Positions 36,462-43,836 of a stretch of DNA of 64,000 bases are shown here, in pieces. Position 1 is the stretch's first letter. Every line of letters begins with the position of its first letter. Position numbers and translations under genes: made by a program. The DNA lies in contig NZ_AKVN02000001.1 in NCBI RefSeq assembly GCF_000271485.2, positions 872,001-936,000 on the forward strand, read 5' to 3'. Under the pieces are notes generated by a model. It had not been told where the DNA came from and ran no database searches. It saw only the letters and a program-made list of their open reading frames with translations. The stretch is from Pelosinus fermentans DSM 17108 (GTDB lineage: Bacteria; Bacillota; Negativicutes; DSM-13327).

Positions 36462-37145
36462 ATGGCGATTAAGATAGTGATTGCAGATGATCATGCCCTA
36501 TTACGGCAAGGGATAATAAACGTGCTGAAATTAGAAGATGATTTTCAAGTAATTGGAGAAGCCTGTGATGGGGCAGAAACCGTAGAAAAAGCCATTGCTT
36601 TAACTCCGGATATCCTTTTGCTGGATATAAATATGCCCCGTATGAATGGTTTGGATGTTATAAAAAAAATTAATGAGCAGGAAAAAGCAATTAAAATCAT
36701 TGTTTTAACTATGCATGATGACGAAAGCTATGTAATGGAAGTCATAAAATCCGGTGCTGTCGGGTATCTGTTAAAGGATATTGAACCGGGTATGTTAGTT
36801 ACAGCCATTCGTACGGTATACGCTGGCGAATCATATATTTATCCAACCTTGGCAAAACGGATCTTTAATGAGTTTAGCCGTACGCAGCAGGAGAAGGAAA
36901 AAGAGAAGGTTAGTGAAGTTGTCAGGACAATCAGCCGTAGAGAAGAAGGCTTAACCTATAGGGAATACGAGGTGTTGCAAGGGGTATGCCGGGGACTGAG
37001 TAACCAGGAACTTGCTAAGAGTTTATTCTTAAGTGAGAAGACGGTCAAGAATCATCTTACGAATATATTCCGCAAGATCAGCGTAAATGATCGTACCCAG
37101 GCTGTGCTGTATGCTATAAAGCATAAACTTGTAATCTTAGAGTAA
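36462..37145 (+). CDS. NarL/LuxR-family response regulator (no adjacent kinase)
   Basis: A 227-residue two-domain regulator. The receiver has IADDHALLRQG, phospho-acceptor D in LLLDINMPRMNG (about residue 55), VLTMHDD and YLLKDIEP. The LuxR helix-turn-helix is LTYREYEVLQGVCRGLSNQELAKSL then SEKTVKNHLTNIFRK. No sensor kinase is next to it, so the partner is elsewhere. A hairpin follows the stop. Confidence 0.92.
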   Translation: MAIKIVIADDHALLRQGIINVLKLEDDFQVIGEACDGAETVEKAIALTPDILLLDINMPRMNGLDVIKKINEQEKAIKIIVLTMHDDESYVMEVIKSGAVGYLLKDIEPGMLVTAIRTVYAGESYIYPTLAKRIFNEFSRTQQEKEKEKVSEVVRTISRREEGLTYREYEVLQGVCRGLSNQELAKSLFLSEKTVKNHLTNIFRKISVNDRTQAVLYAIKHKLVILE

Positions 37146-37172
37146 ATCACCTTTCATAGCATTTTGCATATC

Positions 37173-37206
37173 ATATCCTATCCCATGATAAAGGGGGTAG
37201 GATATT
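37173..37206 (+). terminator. Hairpin after the response regulator, overlapping the next SD
   Basis: ATATCCTATCCC pairs with GGGGTAGGATAT around ATGATAAAG, followed by TTTTGTTTTTTTCC. It is a good terminator, but its right arm holds GGGGGTAGG, the only SD for the gene at 37207. It could therefore also hide that ribosome site in readthrough RNA. Confidence 0.65.
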
Positions 37207-37686
37207 TTGTTTTTTTCCTATACAGCGAGTGTAATTTTGTTGTCCCTGGCTATGTATGGAATGTGGTATTGTATTCGTGATCTGTGGAAATGGTGGTTGG
37301 AGCCTCGTTTCGTGTCAGTTCCAAGCTGCAGCTTTTTAATTGTGGTAAGAAATTTAGATTACAGAGTGGAAGATCTGCTGCGTTATTTGGCCCAGGAAAT
37401 TGAACGGGCAGAGGTAGATTGTGACATTGTCGTAGTAGATGTGAGCTCGGATGATTTTACTGCACTGATTTTAGAACGATTGGTCGGAGATATCCCGATT
37501 ATGAAAGTGGTAATGTTTTCGGAGGAAATAAGACCGGTAAGTGATGCCATTGCCCTGTGCCGCGGCAGTGTAGTTCACGTCATGGACCTGGCACATCGCA
37601 TGAGCATCGATGATTTTATGGTTGCCGTATGTGGCCTATTGCGTCAAGATTATCAAGACGTCATGCTCAAAAGAGCAGCGAGGTGA
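37207..37686 (+). CDS. Membrane-anchored protein with a GT2-like fold start, unknown function
   Basis: A 159-residue protein with one N-terminal membrane segment (residues 3-22), a Trp-rich basic linker (IRDLWKWWLEPR), then a soluble alpha/beta part: SFLIVVRNLDYRVEDLLRYL and CDIVVVDVSSDDFT resemble the first strands of a family-2 glycosyltransferase, but no donor-binding aspartates are evident. TTG start with GGGGGTAGG upstream, inside a terminator-like hairpin. Function unknown. Confidence 0.6.
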   Translation: MFFSYTASVILLSLAMYGMWYCIRDLWKWWLEPRFVSVPSCSFLIVVRNLDYRVEDLLRYLAQEIERAEVDCDIVVVDVSSDDFTALILERLVGDIPIMKVVMFSEEIRPVSDAIALCRGSVVHVMDLAHRMSIDDFMVAVCGLLRQDYQDVMLKRAAR

Positions 37687-37709
37687 ATGAGATTTACTGG
37701 AGACGATGG

Positions 37710-37843
37710 TTTAACCGCAGAGGCGCAGAGAACACAGAGAAAATATTTTAGTTAGTATATTACATATCCCCTCTCAGTGCCCTCTGTGTTCTCTGCGGTT
37801 AAAAATTCCTTCGTGTTCTTCGCCTTTTTCGCATCTTCGCGTT
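37710..37843. repeat. Large hairpin repeat (AACCGCAGAGGCGCAGAG type)
   Basis: TTTAACCGCAGAGGCGCAG..AGAACACAGAG at 37710-37739 is mirrored by CTCTGTGTTCTCTGCGGTTAAA at 37782-37803. A further arm, CCTTCGTGTTCTTCGCC..CATCTTCGCGTTTAA, follows to 37843. It is related to the hairpins at 40102, 40187, 42331 and 43655. It lies between convergent genes and may act as a terminator. Confidence 0.65.
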
Positions 37844-37854
37844 TAAACGTATTT

Positions 37855-38412
37855 TTATTCTTTCCCATTTTTCAACACCAAAATATCATAAATAATCTCC
37901 ACAAGTTTCTGGGCAATGGGCATGAGATTGGGATGAGAATCCGATGACTGGGCGGTACAAGACATTGCTAGTTTGGCAGATTGCAAATGTTTTTTTACCG
38001 TAGTTGAGGTCCAATATACAGGAATGTCTGTATTTCCAGTTAGTGTTATGACCGCTTGATATGAAGTAAGATTTTTTTCAGCCACACCCATTACGGCATG
38101 ATAATTAATATAGCCCGTACTCGTATCGCCTGCTACTTTGGGAATCCTTGTTTTCATAGGACACAGGACAAGTCCGGGAGCAATGGGCAGCGGCTGCAAA
38201 ATCCTTTGACCGGTGGCAAGGATCGTGTGCTGTCTTAAGGCTGTAAGATCCATAGCGCGGCTATGGGCTAAACGTCGCAAGACGGTACGAATGGAAGCAG
38301 CAGTAGAAGTTTGTTTGCCGTCTGTCGTAATAATAGTAGTAGTGTCACCTTCCGAAGTATAATGGGGAAGAATGGCAGCAATATGATTAAAAATAGGTAA
38401 TTTTTTTAACAT
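37855..38412 (-). CDS. Conserved-looking protein of unknown function with a LexA-box promoter
   Basis: A 185-residue soluble protein I do not recognise. Features: an Arg/Leu-rich helix TVLRRLAHSRAMDL, then LPIAPGLVLCPMKTRIP and GDTSTGYINYHAV, then a C-terminal helical region. ATG 38412 has AAGGAG 5 nt upstream. The combination of a basic helix and a conserved beta segment made me think of ComK-type proteins, but I cannot support that. Its promoter holds what looks like a perfect SOS operator, so it is probably induced by DNA damage. Confidence 0.65.
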   Translation of the reverse strand: MLKKLPIFNHIAAILPHYTSEGDTTTIITTDGKQTSTAASIRTVLRRLAHSRAMDLTALRQHTILATGQRILQPLPIAPGLVLCPMKTRIPKVAGDTSTGYINYHAVMGVAEKNLTSYQAVITLTGNTDIPVYWTSTTVKKHLQSAKLAMSCTAQSSDSHPNLMPIAQKLVEIIYDILVLKNGKE

Positions 38413-38428
38413 AGGAACTCCTTATTAT

Positions 38429-38442
38429 CGAACGTGTGTTCG
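38429..38442 (-). promoter_or_regulatory. LexA (DinR) box
   Basis: CGAACGTGTGTTCG: a perfect palindrome of CGAAC and GTTCG around GTGT, fitting the Bacillus-type SOS operator CGAAC-N4-GTTCG. It lies just downstream of the -10 box of the minus-strand promoter and 17 bp before the ATG of the gene at 38412, where a bound repressor would block transcription. Confidence 0.8.
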
Positions 38443-38454
38443 ATTTTTATTTTT

Positions 38455-38483
38455 ATAATAACAAAATTTAGGTGAAATAACAA
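38455..38483 (-). promoter_or_regulatory. Promoter of the SOS-box gene
   Basis: On the minus strand, TTGTTA (38478-38483), 17 bp spacer, TATTAT (38455-38460). The predicted transcription start falls about 5 bp before the LexA box. Confidence 0.65.
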
Positions 38484-38569
38484 GAGTTTTACTGCAATGT
38501 TTTTTTGTATAGACAGCCCTATTATTTCACATACTTTAATAATATGAAGTGAATAAGGGGGAAATCCGA

Positions 38570-38734
38570 TTGTTAAATGAGCGGGTTGATCATGGAGAAA
38601 GCAGTTATAAATGCACCCGATGCGGCGGGGTGTTTGGCTCTCATGATGAGAACATTGTACGCTGCCCTTTTTGCGACATGGTGTGTGATGAGGTGAAATG
38701 TCGCGTAATTGAAAGTAGTTATGAAGAATATTAA
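38570..38734 (+). CDS. Small zinc-ribbon protein
   Basis: A 54-residue protein with two CxxC pairs: YKCTRCGG (about residues 14-21) and VRCPFCDM (about 30-37), the layout of a rubredoxin-like or zinc-ribbon metal site. TTG 38570 is chosen because AAGGGGGAA lies 7 nt before it. Acidic C-terminus. The metal and partner are unknown; the gene precedes the encapsulin operon. Confidence 0.65.
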   Translation: MLNERVDHGESSYKCTRCGGVFGSHDENIVRCPFCDMVCDEVKCRVIESSYEEY

Positions 38735-38790
38735 TAAAAGTACAAAAGAATACAAGGAAAATCATGGGGCACGTCGAAAGGATAATCAAA

Positions 38791-38840
38791 CAGACCCTTG
38801 GCTTACATGCGGCTTTTGGGAATTGTGGCGAAGGGTCTAT
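38791..38840 (+). promoter_or_regulatory. Hairpin leader before the encapsulin operon
   Basis: AGACCCTT (38792-38799) and AAGGGTCT (38831-38838) pair around a 31 nt loop holding GGCTTACATGCGGC; ATTGTTAATTTT follows. It is either the terminator of the small zinc-ribbon gene or a leader structure of the encapsulin operon. Confidence 0.4.
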
Positions 38841-38867
38841 TGTTAATTTTGGATAAGGAGTTGATGA

Positions 38868-39227
38868 ATGATGGCTTATAGCAAAACGGAAAACAAAGAT
38901 GAAAGTGGAAAAGATGCTGGCTTAGAGCAGGTAATCATTTGGCTGCGTGAAGATTTAATCGGAGAATTGGAAGCGATTAATCAGTATCAGGCTCACATTG
39001 ACAGGATTGATAATGAGGAAGTTAGAGAACTGTTAGAGCATATTCGGGATGATGAAAAAGAGCATGTCGCAGAGATTACTCATCTCTTAGCCCGGATTGA
39101 TGTCATTCAGCGGGAAAAATTCGCCGAGGATCACACTATGGCGCAAGAAGATCGTGTAGTAAGCGGATCTTCAAGCGATGCAGATGAGAAAGTTGCAACC
39201 ATCGGTAATCTTTTCGGTAAAAAATAG
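38868..39227 (+). CDS. Encapsulated ferritin-like cargo protein (EncFtn type)
   Basis: A 119-residue two-helix ferritin-like protein. LIGELEAINQYQAHI and LLEHIRDDEKEHVAEI match the encapsulated-ferritin pattern, with Glu in helix 1 and E-x-x-H in helix 2 as iron ligands formed at a dimer interface. The C-terminus, separated by a flexible Ser/Asp linker, is ATIGNLFGKK, close to known encapsulin-loading peptides such as TVGSL. The next gene is the shell protein. It would oxidise iron inside the shell. Confidence 0.85.
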   Translation: MMAYSKTENKDESGKDAGLEQVIIWLREDLIGELEAINQYQAHIDRIDNEEVRELLEHIRDDEKEHVAEITHLLARIDVIQREKFAEDHTMAQEDRVVSGSSSDADEKVATIGNLFGKK

Positions 39228-39250
39228 GTTGAAAAGGGAGGAGAGATAGT

Positions 39251-40087
39251 ATGGATATTTTAGATCGGGATTCAGCACCCTTGACGGAGACAGAATGGTC
39301 AAAGGTTGATGAGGCAGTTGTGAATACGGCCCGTCGCATGTTGGTAGGCAGAAGAGTGATTGAAGTGTTAGGGCCTATGGGTCCTGGAGTATATACGATT
39401 CCATATTCAATTTTTAGCGGCACTTCATCTACTGGCATTGATATGGTGGGAGAGCAGGAAGATTTTATCGTAGCCCCTAGTTCTCGTGCGACTACGAGTG
39501 TACCGATGCTCTATAAAGATTTTAGAATTATGTGGCGGGATGTAGAAGCCGATCGTCATATGGGATTGCCTCTTGATGTGAGCACTGCTGCGGTAGCTGC
39601 GAATTATGTAGCGGTTCAGGAAGATAATTTAATTTTCAATGGCAACAAAGAGCTCGGTCAGGTCGGATTGCTGAATGTACAGGGACGCAAAACTGTAAAG
39701 ATCAGCAACTGGGATGAACCAGGCAGTGCTTTGGCTGATGCGGTAAAAGCCGTTAGTGCTTTGAGTGAGGCTGGACATTATGGCCCTTATGCTATGGTCG
39801 TGAGTCCCCTTCTCTTTGGTCGTATGGTACGGGTTTATGGCAATACTGGAATGTTGGAATTGGATCAGGTGAAGGCCTTAATTACTGGCGGAGTATATTA
39901 CTCCAACACGATTAGCGGCAACAAAGCAGTAGTATTAGCTACTGGCGGTCACAATGTGAACTTGGCAGTTGGTCAGGATATGACTACTTCCTATATGGGA
40001 GCAGCCAATATGAATCATACTTTTAGAGTATTAGAAACAGCAGCTCTATTAGTACGTCGTCCTGATGCAATTTGTACGATTGAGTAG
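39251..40087 (+). CDS. Encapsulin shell protein (family 1, linocin-M18-like)
   Basis: A 278-residue HK97-fold shell protein. DRDSAPLTETEWSKVDEAVV is the N-terminal arm that receives the cargo peptide; RRVIEVLGPMGPGVYTI, then VAANYVAVQEDNLIFNG and MVVSPLLFGRMVRVYGNTG are conserved in family-1 encapsulins. The SD is GGGAGGAG. It lies 23 bp after the cargo gene. Together they form an iron-storage nanocompartment, probably for protection from oxidative stress. Confidence 0.93.
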   Translation: MDILDRDSAPLTETEWSKVDEAVVNTARRMLVGRRVIEVLGPMGPGVYTIPYSIFSGTSSTGIDMVGEQEDFIVAPSSRATTSVPMLYKDFRIMWRDVEADRHMGLPLDVSTAAVAANYVAVQEDNLIFNGNKELGQVGLLNVQGRKTVKISNWDEPGSALADAVKAVSALSEAGHYGPYAMVVSPLLFGRMVRVYGNTGMLELDQVKALITGGVYYSNTISGNKAVVLATGGHNVNLAVGQDMTTSYMGAANMNHTFRVLETAALLVRRPDAICTIE

Positions 40088-40101
40088 GGCAATAACGTTT
40101 T

Positions 40102-40158
40102 TTAACCACAGAGGCACCGAGGGTACGGAGGGGATAATTTCCTGTACCCCCGGTGTCC
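40102..40158 (+). repeat. AACCACAGAGGCACC hairpin, acting as encapsulin terminator
   Basis: GGCACCGAGGGTACGGAGG pairs with CCTGTACCCCCGGTGTCC, followed by CTTTTTTATT. The left flank TTTAACCACAGAGGCACC relates it to the hairpin at 37710. It probably terminates the encapsulin transcript. Confidence 0.65.
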
Positions 40159-40186
40159 CTTTTTTATTAAGAAAGTATAAAAAAAT

Positions 40187-40290
40187 GAACCACAAAGGCA
40201 CAATACCGCTATCGCGGTACACAAAGGAGTGCACAAAAAATATAAATAATCCCCTTTGCGCCTTTGCGGTTCGATTCGTTTTATATGTTT
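40187..40290. repeat. GAACCACAAAGGCAC..CTTTGCGGTTC hairpin repeat
   Basis: GAACCACAAAGGCAC at the left pairs with GCGCCTTTGCGGTTC at the right. An inner TACCGCtatcGCGGTA hairpin sits in the left arm. The right arm with ATTCGTTTTATATG matches 33747-33793. Confidence 0.65.
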
Positions 40291-40335
40291 TTACTTATCT
40301 TTCTGTTCTCTGTACCCCGTTTCTTTCTTCATCCC

Positions 40336-40364
40336 TTGCAGGTCCTATCTGTGCCGGGTATAAT
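40336..40364 (+). promoter_or_regulatory. Promoter of the ABC-F gene
   Basis: TTGCAG (40336-40341), 17 bp spacer, TATAAT (40359-40364), 47 bp before the ATG. Confidence 0.7.
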
Positions 40365-40411
40365 GTTATAAGAATAAGTACAGCCTTGCGGGGTTTGTTT
40401 GAGGTGGATCA

Positions 40412-42307
40412 ATGGGAATATTACGAGTGGAAGGTTTACATAAAGCATTTGGTATTGAGACCTTATTTACCAATGTGGCGTTTGAGTTAGATCGCGGGGA
40501 TACCATTGGGTTAATTGGTGCCAATGGAACAGGTAAGACGACGCTCATGCGCTGCTTACTAGGATTGGAAGCCATTGATGGTGGGCGCGTGGCAGTACCG
40601 GTCGGCGAGAACATTGGTTATGTGCAGCAGGATTCTACTTTGCATCAGGGAACCCTGTATGAAGAGTTATGCTCTGCTTATGCTGATATATTGGCTTGTC
40701 AGGATAAAATGCATGAATTAGAGCAGGCGATTGCAGCCGCAAAGGAGGATCATGCTCTAGATGGGTTGATGAAAGAATATGCAAAAGTAGTAGACAAATT
40801 CGAGCGGGGCGGAGGCTATGAATATGAAAACAATATTCGCCGCATTGCTTTTGGATTGGGCTTTACTGTGGAGGATTTCTCAAGGGGGATTGAGACCTTT
40901 TCAGGCGGGCAAAAAACTCGCATTTGTTTGGCGAGAGCCTTAATTCGCCAGCCTGATTTTTTATTTTTGGATGAACCTACGAATCATTTGGATATTGGAA
41001 TGGTGGAGTGGCTGGAAGATTTCCTTATTGGATATCCAGGGGGTGTGCTCATCATTTCTCATGATCGTTATTTTTTGGATAAAGTGGTCAATCGGGTGAT
41101 TGAGTTGGAAAATAAAGCCTTGACAGCTTATAAAGGCAATTATACTTCCTATATGCAGCAAAAAGCTGAAAACATGGCGGCGTTGGAAAATGCCTATGAC
41201 AAGCAGCAGGATCATATTACGAAAACGGAAGCATACATTCGAATGTATAAGGCTGGGATTAAGTCCAAGCAAGCCAGAGGACGGGAGAAACAGCTGCAGC
41301 GCCTAGAGAGGATTGTATTGCCTGCCAATATTGCCCGTTTTGACTTTTTTGGTTTTAATCCGCCCAGCGAGTGTGCGGAGCGGGTAGCAGAACTGGAAGA
41401 GGCGTCTGCTGCTTATGGGGAGCGGAAGGTTTTTGAAAAAGTATCCCTCTTGATTCGGAAGGGGGATGGTGTGGCTTTAGTGGGGCCCAATGGGGCGGGT
41501 AAAACTACGCTATTGAAGCTGCTGACAGGTGAATTGACGCCCGCTAGCGGCAGAGTGAAGCTTGGCAGTAGGGTGAAGGTTGGTTATTTTTCTCAGGAAC
41601 ATGAAGGATTGAATGGGAAAAACCGAATTGTTGATGAAATCATGCATGAATATGGTTTTAGTGAAGAGCGGGCAAGGCATTATCTGGGAGCTTTTTTATT
41701 CCGGGGAGATGATGTCTTTAAGATTGTGGGTGAATTGAGCGGTGGCGAGAAATCAAGGCTGGCAATGCTTAAGCTTATGCTGACAGGAGCTAATTTCTTG
41801 ATTTTGGATGAACCGACCAATCATTTGGATATACCTGCAAAAGAAGCAGTGGAGGAAGCGATTTTAAGCTTTCCTGGTACGTTTTTGACCGTTTCTCATG
41901 ATCGATATTTTCTGGATAAAGTAGCAAACTGTATGGTGGAATTGGCGGATGGGAAATTAGAGGAATATGCTGGCAACTATAGCTACTATCGGGAGAAGAA
42001 GTTAATCCAGCAGAAAGAAGCCGCTACAGCCCAAGTGGCAATTACCAAGCAGGAATCCATTGTCAAAAAGAATGAGCGGCCGCGGCAGCGAAAGGCAGAT
42101 CAAGACAAGAGTTTAAAGAACCAGCAGAAGCTGGAAGGTGAAATTGCCATGTTGGAATTAGAGATTAAAACCTTAGAGTACCGTCTCAACGATCCTAGCA
42201 GCCACGAAGATCAAGAGGCCAGTCAGCAATTGGCAGATGAATACAGCAAAGCCCAAACGGCTCTAGCTGAAAAGTACGATGCCTGGGTGGAGCTGACGGA
42301 GGAATAG
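40412..42307 (+). CDS. ABC-F family ATPase
   Basis: A 631-residue soluble protein with two ABC domains: Walker A GANGTGKTT and GPNGAGKTT, signatures FSGGQKTR and LSGGEKSR, Walker B FLFLDEPTNHLD and FLILDEPTNHLD. The linker after domain 1 (YKAGIKSKQARGREKQL) and a charged C-terminal coiled coil are typical. Members act on ribosomes as translation factors or in antibiotic protection. The long C-terminal coil resembles the Uup/YfmR type. No attenuator leader is evident. Confidence 0.92.
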   Translation: MGILRVEGLHKAFGIETLFTNVAFELDRGDTIGLIGANGTGKTTLMRCLLGLEAIDGGRVAVPVGENIGYVQQDSTLHQGTLYEELCSAYADILACQDKMHELEQAIAAAKEDHALDGLMKEYAKVVDKFERGGGYEYENNIRRIAFGLGFTVEDFSRGIETFSGGQKTRICLARALIRQPDFLFLDEPTNHLDIGMVEWLEDFLIGYPGGVLIISHDRYFLDKVVNRVIELENKALTAYKGNYTSYMQQKAENMAALENAYDKQQDHITKTEAYIRMYKAGIKSKQARGREKQLQRLERIVLPANIARFDFFGFNPPSECAERVAELEEASAAYGERKVFEKVSLLIRKGDGVALVGPNGAGKTTLLKLLTGELTPASGRVKLGSRVKVGYFSQEHEGLNGKNRIVDEIMHEYGFSEERARHYLGAFLFRGDDVFKIVGELSGGEKSRLAMLKLMLTGANFLILDEPTNHLDIPAKEAVEEAILSFPGTFLTVSHDRYFLDKVANCMVELADGKLEEYAGNYSYYREKKLIQQKEAATAQVAITKQESIVKKNERPRQRKADQDKSLKNQQKLEGEIAMLELEIKTLEYRLNDPSSHEDQEASQQLADEYSKAQTALAEKYDAWVELTEE

Positions 42308-42330
42308 AGTAGAAGAAGGAAAAAAGATGT

Positions 42331-42434
42331 GAAACGCGAAGGCGCGAAGCGCTAGCGCGGACACGAAGAACACGAAGGGATATTATTAAACTTATCTTCG
42401 TGTTCTTTGCACGTCTTCGCGCCTTCGTGTTTCA
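42331..42434. repeat. GAAACGCGAAGGCGCGAAG hairpin repeat
   Basis: GAAACGCGAAGGCGCGAAG, with an inner GCGCTAGCGC palindrome, then GAACACGAAG at 42331-42377 is mirrored by CTTCGTGTTCTTTGC and GTCTTCGCGCCTTCG to 42434. Same family as 43655 and, more distantly, 37710. It lies at the 3' end of the ABC-F gene. Confidence 0.75.
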
Positions 42435-42451
42435 AAATTTTTTGGTTTTAA

Positions 42452-42491
42452 GGCCGACTTGTGTGTCAAGTGACATGCAGGTCGGCTTTTG
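42452..42491 (+). terminator. Rho-independent terminator
   Basis: GGCCGACTTGTGTGTCA and TGACATGCAGGTCGGC pair with one or two mismatches, followed by TTTTG. It separates the ABC-F gene from the sigma-factor unit. Confidence 0.7.
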
Positions 42492-42569
42492 TTTATTTGT
42501 AATCAAAGTGATAGATTGAAGTCAGCGCTAATATAAGAGGAACCGGTTTCTCGCCATAAGGTGAGAAGA

Positions 42570-43151
42570 ATGGAATTACATCACTTGGTTAGAAATGCAC
42601 AAATGGGTGACAGAGAGGCCTTTCAGGAAATTTGCACTTGTTTTACCGGGCTGGTCAAGAAATATGCACATCAGGCCCATTTACGAACGATTACTGAAGA
42701 GGCAGAAGCCCAAGGCTGGTTAGCGGTGGTTCAAGCTGTGAAGTCCTACGATGAAACCTGCGGTGTGCATTTTGCTGGATATGTGAATAGTAAGGTCAAA
42801 TTTGCGATTTGGAATTTGTTTAAAAAGGAACGTCGAATCTGGCAGGAGGAGCAGTTAGAAGGCGGTCAGGAAGGGGAAGAGGTCGATTCCTTTGCCTACC
42901 TGCCTGACAATACGGATGTAGCAGGAGAAGTGGAAGACAGGTGGTTGTCTCATGAACTTAGAAGTGCTATCGAAGCATTGCCCGATAAACAGCGGCAAGT
43001 TATTTTAAAAACGGTAATTGGGCAGGAAACATTGACAAATGTGGCAGCAGCCCTGGGAGTCACCACCCAAGCAGTATATAATCTGCGGCAGCGAGGATTT
43101 GCACGTTTAAAGATTCTATGTGCCGGAATGTATAGCAGTGAAAGGGGGTGA
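42570..43151 (+). CDS. RNA polymerase sigma-70-like factor (YvrI/ECF-type)
   Basis: A 193-residue sigma factor. Region 2 starts HHLVRNAQMGDREAFQEICTCF and runs to VNSKVKFAIWNLFKKERR; region 4 is ALPDKQRQVILKTVIGQETLTNVAAALGVTTQAVYNLRQRGFARL, with the helix-turn-helix in the second half. ATG 42570 follows AAGGTGAG. It is followed by three small genes (DUF1659, DUF2922, YvrJ), a grouping seen in other Firmicutes. The target promoters are unknown. Confidence 0.8.
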   Translation: MELHHLVRNAQMGDREAFQEICTCFTGLVKKYAHQAHLRTITEEAEAQGWLAVVQAVKSYDETCGVHFAGYVNSKVKFAIWNLFKKERRIWQEEQLEGGQEGEEVDSFAYLPDNTDVAGEVEDRWLSHELRSAIEALPDKQRQVILKTVIGQETLTNVAAALGVTTQAVYNLRQRGFARLKILCAGMYSSERG

Positions 43152-43156
43152 GAGAA

Positions 43157-43381
43157 ATGGCAGTGAACAAAGTACCGCAAACCAGTAAAATGCTCATCAC
43201 GATTGAAAACGGTGTGAATGCCAATGGTCAGCCAGTGCAGCGTCAAAGAAGCTATAAAAATGTGAAAGTAAGTGCTGCAGATGCAGATGTGTATGCAGTA
43301 GCCCAAGGAATTGCTGATTTGCAAACCCATGCAGTAATCGGCATTAGCAGACAAGACGAAGGCAATTTAGTGAATGCTTAA
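43157..43381 (+). CDS. DUF1659 family protein
   Basis: A 74-residue small protein: MLITIENGVNANGQPVQRQR then YKNVKVSAADADVYAVAQGI, the pattern of DUF1659 proteins that travel with DUF2922 and YvrJ. ATG 43157 follows GGGGGTGAG. It overlaps the sigma-factor frame only if the upstream GTG is used. Function unknown. Confidence 0.8.
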   Translation: MAVNKVPQTSKMLITIENGVNANGQPVQRQRSYKNVKVSAADADVYAVAQGIADLQTHAVIGISRQDEGNLVNA

Positions 43382-43419
43382 GTGATCTTAAGAATCAATT
43401 AGTAAGGAGGTGAGTGGCA

Positions 43420-43632
43420 ATGGCAAAAACATTGGAAATGGTTTTTCGCAGTGAAGGCGGCAAAGAAGTCACGCTAAGCATTGCAGATCCGAAAGAAAAC
43501 CTGACCCTGGCGGAAGTGACAACGGTAATGGAGGACATTATCGCTAAACAAGTCTTTGAAAGCAAAACCGGAGATTTATCCCAGATCGTAGAAGCACGCA
43601 TCAACAGCAAGGATACCGCAGTATTGGTATAA
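43420..43632 (+). CDS. DUF2922 family protein
   Basis: A 70-residue protein: LEMVFRSEGGKEVTLSIADPKENLT, a conserved stretch, then VMEDIIAKQVF. ATG 43420 is 9 nt after AAGGAGG. Partner of the DUF1659 gene; function unknown. Confidence 0.8.
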   Translation: MAKTLEMVFRSEGGKEVTLSIADPKENLTLAEVTTVMEDIIAKQVFESKTGDLSQIVEARINSKDTAVLV

Positions 43633-43654
43633 CCAGTGTTAAGTAAAAAAGCAA

Positions 43655-43748
43655 TGAACCGCGAAGGTCACGAAGAGATGCAAAGAACACGAAGGGATAT
43701 TATACTTATTTCTTCCTTACCCTTCGCTGCTTCGTATCTTCGCGGTTC
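43655..43748. repeat. GAACCGCGAAGGTCACGAAG hairpin repeat
   Basis: GAACCGCGAAGGTCACGAAG..AAGAACACGAAGGG at the left is mirrored by CCCTTCGCTGCTTCGTATC then TTCGCGGTTC at the right. It splits the DUF2922 and YvrJ genes, and a spurious frame through it begins with MNREGHEE-like codons. Confidence 0.75.
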
Positions 43749-43766
43749 AAATTTTCATCATTCCAA

Positions 43767-43806
43767 TTCCCCTCTAGAGAGGGGTGCCCCAAGGGCGGGG
43801 TGTGTC
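43767..43806 (-). repeat. Double-hairpin CCCCTC repeat, copy F (inverted)
   Basis: Read on the minus strand: CACACCCCGCCCTTGGGGC, ACCCCTCTctAGAGGGG, AATTGG. Variable stem GCCC-ttg-GGGC. It lies 30 bp before the YvrJ gene. Confidence 0.85.
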
Positions 43807-43836
43807 GTTCTTCGTTATAGAGAAGGAGGTCTTTTC

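Larger units (their letters stand above)
40088..40411 (+). other. Repeat-rich gap after encapsulin
   Basis: 324 bp without a gene. It holds a terminator-like hairpin (40102-40158), a second hairpin repeat (40187-40290) and the promoter of the ABC-F gene. Frames that cross it are made of repeat DNA. Confidence 0.7.

Noticed and set aside
37207-37686. Calling the membrane protein a glycosyltransferase
   Set aside because: Only the first strands resemble a GT2. No DxD-type motif or acceptor region is present and the protein is too short.
40065-40490. 141-codon frame after encapsulin
   Set aside because: It runs through two repeats and a promoter and overlaps the ABC-F start. No SD, no domain.
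43636-43836. Upstream extension of the YvrJ frame beginning with MLSKK..MNREGHEE
   Set aside because: It is translation of the hairpin repeat and of copy F. The SD AAGGAGG and ATG at 43837 give the normal YvrJ length.
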